NCBI GenBank assembly: GCA_963662155.1 | Contig: OY759263.1 | Coordinates: 38,890,595-38,954,594 of the forward strand | Direction: 5' to 3' | DNA: 64,000 nt | Source: Lamellibrachia columna | Lineage: Eukaryota > Annelida > Polychaeta > Sabellida > Siboglinidae | Shown here: piece after piece, positions 60,701 through 64,000 of the stretch | How positions within the stretch are numbered: the stretch's first letter is position 1 | How the letters are laid out: each line of letters begins with the position of its first letter | Translations under genes and position numbers: made by a program | The notes under the pieces: generated by a model | Database searches by the model: none | Told to the model about the DNA's origin: nothing | What the model saw: the letters and a program-made list of their open reading frames with translations, nothing else

Positions 60701-61180
60701 CACATACATCAAGGCCAGTAGTAGACCCTCAACTCCCAGACATTCCTCTCATAGTAGACCCTCAACCCACATACATTCTTCTCATCAAAGCCAGTAGTAG
60801 ACCCTCACTCCACAGACATTCCTCTCAGCAAGGCCAGTAGCAGACCCTCACCCCAGACATTCCTCTTATCAAGGCCAGTAGTAGACCCTCACTACAGACA
60901 TTCCTCTCATCAAGACCAATTGTAGACCCTCACCCCACATATATTCTTCTCATGAAGACCAGCAGTAGACCATCACCCCACAGACATTCATCTCATCAAG
61001 GCCAGTAGTAGACCCTCACCTCAGACATTCCTCTCATCAAGGCCAGTAGTAGACCCTCACCCCAGACATTCCTCTCATCAAGGCCAGTAGTAGACCCTCA
61101 CCCCACATACATTCTTCTCATGAAGACCAGAAGTAGACCATCATCCTGCAGACATTATCTCATCAAGGCCAGTAGTTTCT
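54782..61180 (+). repeat. 6.4 kb array of a 43-bp unit
   Basis: About 150 units of CCAGTAGTAGACCCTCACCA plus CACAGACATTCTTCTCATCAAGG. Variant types form zones: CTCACCACA dominates 55850-58250, while CTCAACCCA and CCCC types lie on either side. Stretches 55561-55878 and 59461-59778 are identical with an offset of exactly 3900 bp. No gene is seen inside. Confidence 0.98.
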
Positions 61181-61237
61181 AGTAGCAACAAACAACAATA
61201 ATTGAGACACTTCAGAAACAAGTAAATTGGCAGTTCA

Positions 61238-61262
61238 TATATATATATATATATATATATTA
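61238..61262. repeat. (AT)n microsatellite
   Basis: A short run of alternating A and T directly after the 43-bp array region. Confidence 0.9.
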
Positions 61263-61374
61263 TATTCATTGTATGGCAGTCTGCAGAAGTTAATATGACT
61301 TATCTGCATAAATATCTGATTACCACATCCCTTATATGGCACAAAAAAATCTAAATGTTGTAAATCATTGACGC

Positions 61375-61600
61375 TGTCCAACTGCACGTCAGAAAAGTCA
61401 CTGACATGGTCCACTCGCCTGTCAGACATATCACTAACACGGTCCACTTGTCTGTCAGACATGTCACTAATAGTCCACTTGCCTGACAGACATGTCACTA
61501 ACACAGTCCACTTGTCTGTCAGACATGTCTGATTTGTCACCAACACAGTCCACTTGTCTGACAGATGTGGGTGACATGTCTGAAGACATGTTACTAACAC
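61375..61600. repeat. About 33-bp minisatellite
   Basis: Six or so variable units with CACTTGTCTGTCAGACATGT and CACTAACACGGTC. Confidence 0.88.
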
Positions 61601-61754
61601 GGTCCCATTGTCTCATTTTAATTGTCTATCAGACAAACGACGACTCAGTGAACCTGAAATGGCAACCACCAGTATTGGAATGGAGCTATGTTTAAGGAGA
61701 CAAAATGCCACATAACCTACTGATATGAATTATGCATAGCAGTGTTTGCAGCAG

Positions 61755-61918
61755 CTGCATGTTCCTAGCTGATGTTGTGGTACAGTTCCACAACATGTTC
61801 CTAGCTGATGTTGTGGTACAGTTCCACAACATGTTCCTAGCTGATGTTGTGGTACAGTTCCACAACATGTTCCTAGCTGATGTTCCTAGCTGATGTTGTG
61901 GTACAGTTCCACAACACC
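61755..61918. repeat. 36-bp minisatellite with internal palindrome
   Basis: About four units of TTCCTAGCTGATGTTGTGGT plus ACAGTTCCACAACATG. TGTTGTGG and CCACAACA within each unit can pair as a hairpin. Confidence 0.92.
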
Positions 61919-62150
61919 CTAACTTGCTCAATCCTCTCATGTAGTCTAGCCACCAGTCACAGCAACAACTAACACTGACACTGGTGCGTCACATGTGTCA
62001 CTGCTCTTGGTGTCAGTACCAAACTGACACTGGTCTGTCATGTGTCATGCCAACTGCATGCAAACTGGCCACATCCACAATCTAGTCTAGGACACAACTT
62101 GTTTAATCAGCAGTTGTAAATGCACATTCTATTGGACTATGATTGTCCAA

Positions 62151-62329
62151 TCAAGAACCATCTTGCACAAGTGGCATTATGTTGAGAATGATTGGTTGTG
62201 AAGATGTTGAGCCAACTGTGCTTGTGGTAACAGTCACATGTGATACACTATCGTGGGTTGACTCGGATGTCTCTGTTGCACCCGAGATGTCCATTGCAGG
62301 ATGGTCTGGTGGCTCAACCTTTGGAGTAA
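62151..62329 (-). CDS. ATF2: ATF2-like terminal exon: Ser/Thr-rich tail
   Basis: Acceptor GTTGCAG. Joined after 63360 it reads TFTTVTPKVEPPDHPAMDIS, then THDSVSHVTVTTSTVGSTSS and ends IILNIMPLVQDGS. The Ser/Thr/Val-rich character and short hydrophobic end recall the CREB5 tail (HNTITTSSSVSEVVGSS) and the ATF2 tail. Phase agrees. No other coding explanation was found for this open stretch. Confidence 0.6.
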
Positions 62330-63309
62330 CTGCAACAGTCACAAACTCACTTAAGCCAACACTGTTGATGGAGATGGCGACAAATCGTTATTAAAATCAA
62401 ATCCTAAGACAACCATAAATATACAGGTAAATCTTAAGTAAAGTTCATTTGTAGAGACCCAAAATAAATTTTAACCTGTATCATGTTGTTTTTACTACAA
62501 TTTTATATATTTTTATATTTTCTTTATGGCTAACATGAATGGCTGCACTCTCAAATAAGCCAAAAATCCAAAGAAGGGTCGGTGGGGTTTAACTTGTGGG
62601 GTTTAACTTGTGTAAACTGTGTTATGATGACCGCGGAATGGAATAATTGATAGTGTTGTCTCTAATAAGGTAATCTACAGTAGGTGTGATGCATTGTAAT
62701 GGAAATAAGTTCACCTAAAATAAACATTAACGCAGTGAGGACTAAATAACCTTCATGTATACATTTTCTAACTCAGTATGCCTACCATTCAGAAGGAAAG
62801 GATATATATTATATATACACCATAATTACATCATACAAAATTTTTTTTTTTAATTAGTCATAGCATTGTGTAACAGAGCTGTAGCATCAATATATACAGT
62901 TAATATGGTATGAACACAGTCGACTCTGTACTGCTATAGTGATTACTTGAAAACTAAAAATGTTGTGCTGTTTATCCTATCCTACATCTCGTCAATTTCA
63001 AAATCACTTATTTGTGTGCGTGCGTGCGTGCGTGCGTGCGTGCGCGCGCGCGTATTATACAATATGTATAATACAATATACTATTATTAGTTTTGTTATT
63101 TTTACATAATTAAACCTCTTCGTGTAAGATTTCTACTATTTAACATCTTTAAAATGAAGATAATTTTGGGACATCGCTTTTTCGCACGTTCCGTTATTAA
63201 TGTATTTAATTTTTTTCATTATGCTTTTAAATGCCAACACGTCACATGTAAAATACAGGTGTTAACAGCAGATGTAATACTGGCATGCATGGAAACAACA
63301 AGCCCATTG
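62330..63309 (-). other. ATF2-like intron or 3' UTR
   Basis: AT-rich, with a 17-bp tandem duplication of GTGGGGTTTAACTTGT near 62582-62612. It is an intron if the tail exon is used, or 3' UTR if translation stops at 63310. Confidence 0.5.
63017..63053. repeat. (GTGC)n/(GC)n microsatellite
   Basis: Six or so GTGC units followed by alternating GC. Alternating purine-pyrimidine sequence of this type can adopt Z-form DNA. Confidence 0.95.
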
Positions 63310-63477
63310 CTATGTATTACTGAACTGTTGACCGAGGGGAGTGTAGTCGGCTGCCATACCAGTGGTGAAGGTGAGGCGTCCTGCATTGCGCTGTTGCAGT
63401 GTTATTGGACAGTCCTTGTGGGCAAGGAGGAGACTCTTCAGTTCAGCCACCTCATTGCGTAGCTGTGTCACCTCAAG
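63310..63477 (-). CDS. ATF2: ATF2-like exon: leucine zipper
   Basis: Acceptor TTTACAG. Encodes LEVTQLRNEVAELKSLLLAH, KDCPITLQQRNAG and RLTFTTG. Two ends are possible: reading on to TAG at 63310-63312 (tail MAADYTPLGQQFSNT), or splicing at an ACTG/GTATGG donor at 63360 into the exon at 62329. The second gives a tail length nearer the family's. Confidence 0.93.
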   Translation of the reverse strand, partial: LEVTQLRNEVAELKSLLLAHKDCPITLQQRNAGRLTFTTGMAADYTPLGQQFSNT

Positions 63478-63834
63478 CTGTAAACAACAACAATTATACT
63501 ATACCGTTATACCATATTATACCTGAATAGTTTCTGCAGTAAATGCAGCATGGCTGAATGCTTCCCAAAAAGTGAAGTTGGTGTTGGAATGAGCTGGTTT
63601 GCCAGCAGGTGAAGTGCAAGCAGGCCAACGGCCTAGATACTGTGCTATATAAGAACTCGCCTTCAAACAAATAACAGTCTTTTACAGATTACATAAACAA
63701 TTTCCAGTGTAGTTATATGCAAGTTTCTTTTGAAAATGTGGACATCTCTGCAAAATTGTGATGATGGAAACCGAGGAAGTGTGTTTCCAGCTGGGATTGC
63801 CAGGGTTATTAGAGGAGGGTGGGAGGGTTGTCAC

Positions 63835-63931
63835 CTGTAGTCTGGCATTGACATCTTGCATGTCATCTGCCTTCTTCTCTAGACCTCCAATCCACATCTT
63901 CTTCTTGGCCCGACATCTTGCTGCAGCCGCT
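63835..63931 (-). CDS. ATF2: ATF2-like exon: basic region and zipper start
   Basis: Acceptor GCTGTAG on the minus strand, donor CAG/GTGACA. Completes an Arg codon and encodes AAAARCRAKKKMWIGGLEKK and ADDMQDVNARLQ. It matches NRAAASRCRQKRKVWVQSLEKKAEDL of ATF2, including the DNA-contacting AAxxRC block. Confidence 0.93.
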
Positions 63932-64000
63932 CTACAGCACAGAACATTACATTCACAACACATGTATTCTTGATGTAGGCTTCTTATGCTCAATCATTTA

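Larger units (their letters stand above)
62151..63931 (-). other. ATF2: ATF2/ATF7/CREB5-like bZIP transcription factor, 3' end
   Basis: ATF2-group factors bind CRE/AP-1 sites as dimers in the nucleus and respond to stress kinases. Three minus-strand exons are predicted: 63931-63835 (basic region), 63477-63360 (leucine zipper) and 62329-62151 (Ser/Thr-rich tail and stop). All phases join. The strongest evidence is the zipper VTQLRNEVAELKSLLLAHKD followed by CPIT, nearly identical to human ATF2 (LRNEVAQLKQLLLAHKDCPVT). The N-terminal zinc finger and activation domain lie beyond the window. Which of ATF2, ATF7 or CREB5 is closest cannot be decided; a single pre-duplication gene is likely. It is convergent with BAZ2. 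Confidence 0.9.

Noticed and set aside
54782..61180. CRISPR array
   Set aside because: Units are contiguous with no spacers, and the sequence is clearly from an intron-containing animal genome.
63154..63462. Plus-strand 102-codon open frame
   Set aside because: Shadow of the ATF2-like zipper exon on the opposite strand.
1..64000. tRNA or rRNA genes
   Set aside because: No cloverleaf-like or rRNA-like stretch noticed by eye; a tRNA scan would be needed to be certain.

Overview
This is genomic DNA from an invertebrate animal. Its genes have many introns, and it carries several kinds of animal retrotransposon and DNA transposon and an unusual amount of tandemly repeated DNA. Nothing fixes the species. 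The protein similarity to vertebrates and the transposon types suit a marine deuterostome or lophotrochozoan, which is inference.

Two host genes are recognised, both cut by the window edge and pointing towards each other. Positions 2636-50831 on the + strand hold the C-terminal part of a BAZ2A/BAZ2B-like (Toutatis/TIP5-like) chromatin-remodelling subunit. I assembled 20 exons whose phases all join, encoding about 1235 residues: DDT domain, WHIM-like region, D-TOX-like segments, two PHD fingers and a C-terminal bromodomain. The N-terminal MBD/TAM part lies before the window. Positions 62151-63931 on the - strand hold the 3' end of an ATF2/ATF7/CREB5-type bZIP factor: basic region, leucine zipper and a Ser/Thr-rich tail.

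The BAZ2 introns are filled by two things. The first is at least a dozen minisatellites with units of 20-60 bp, most of them touching or lying within about 120 bp of an exon, and three starting inside the exon so that the 5' splice site itself is repeated. The second is nested transposons: five non-LTR retrotransposon remnants, all antisense to BAZ2; a 4.7 kb hAT element interrupted by a Tigger/pogo-type element; two more pogo-type elements; a 3.5 kb terminal-inverted-repeat element with a broken spliced gene; a TTAA-flanked element; and small MITEs.

From 50832 to 62150 there is no convincing gene. This spacer holds a hAT-type MITE with 8-bp target duplications, several short minisatellites and a 6.4 kb array of a 43-bp unit (54782-61180). 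The main points of interest are the BAZ2/ATF2 neighbourhood, which recalls their linkage on human chromosomes 2 and 12, and the 60-bp array at BAZ2 exon 18, which offers about 30 equivalent in-phase splice donors.
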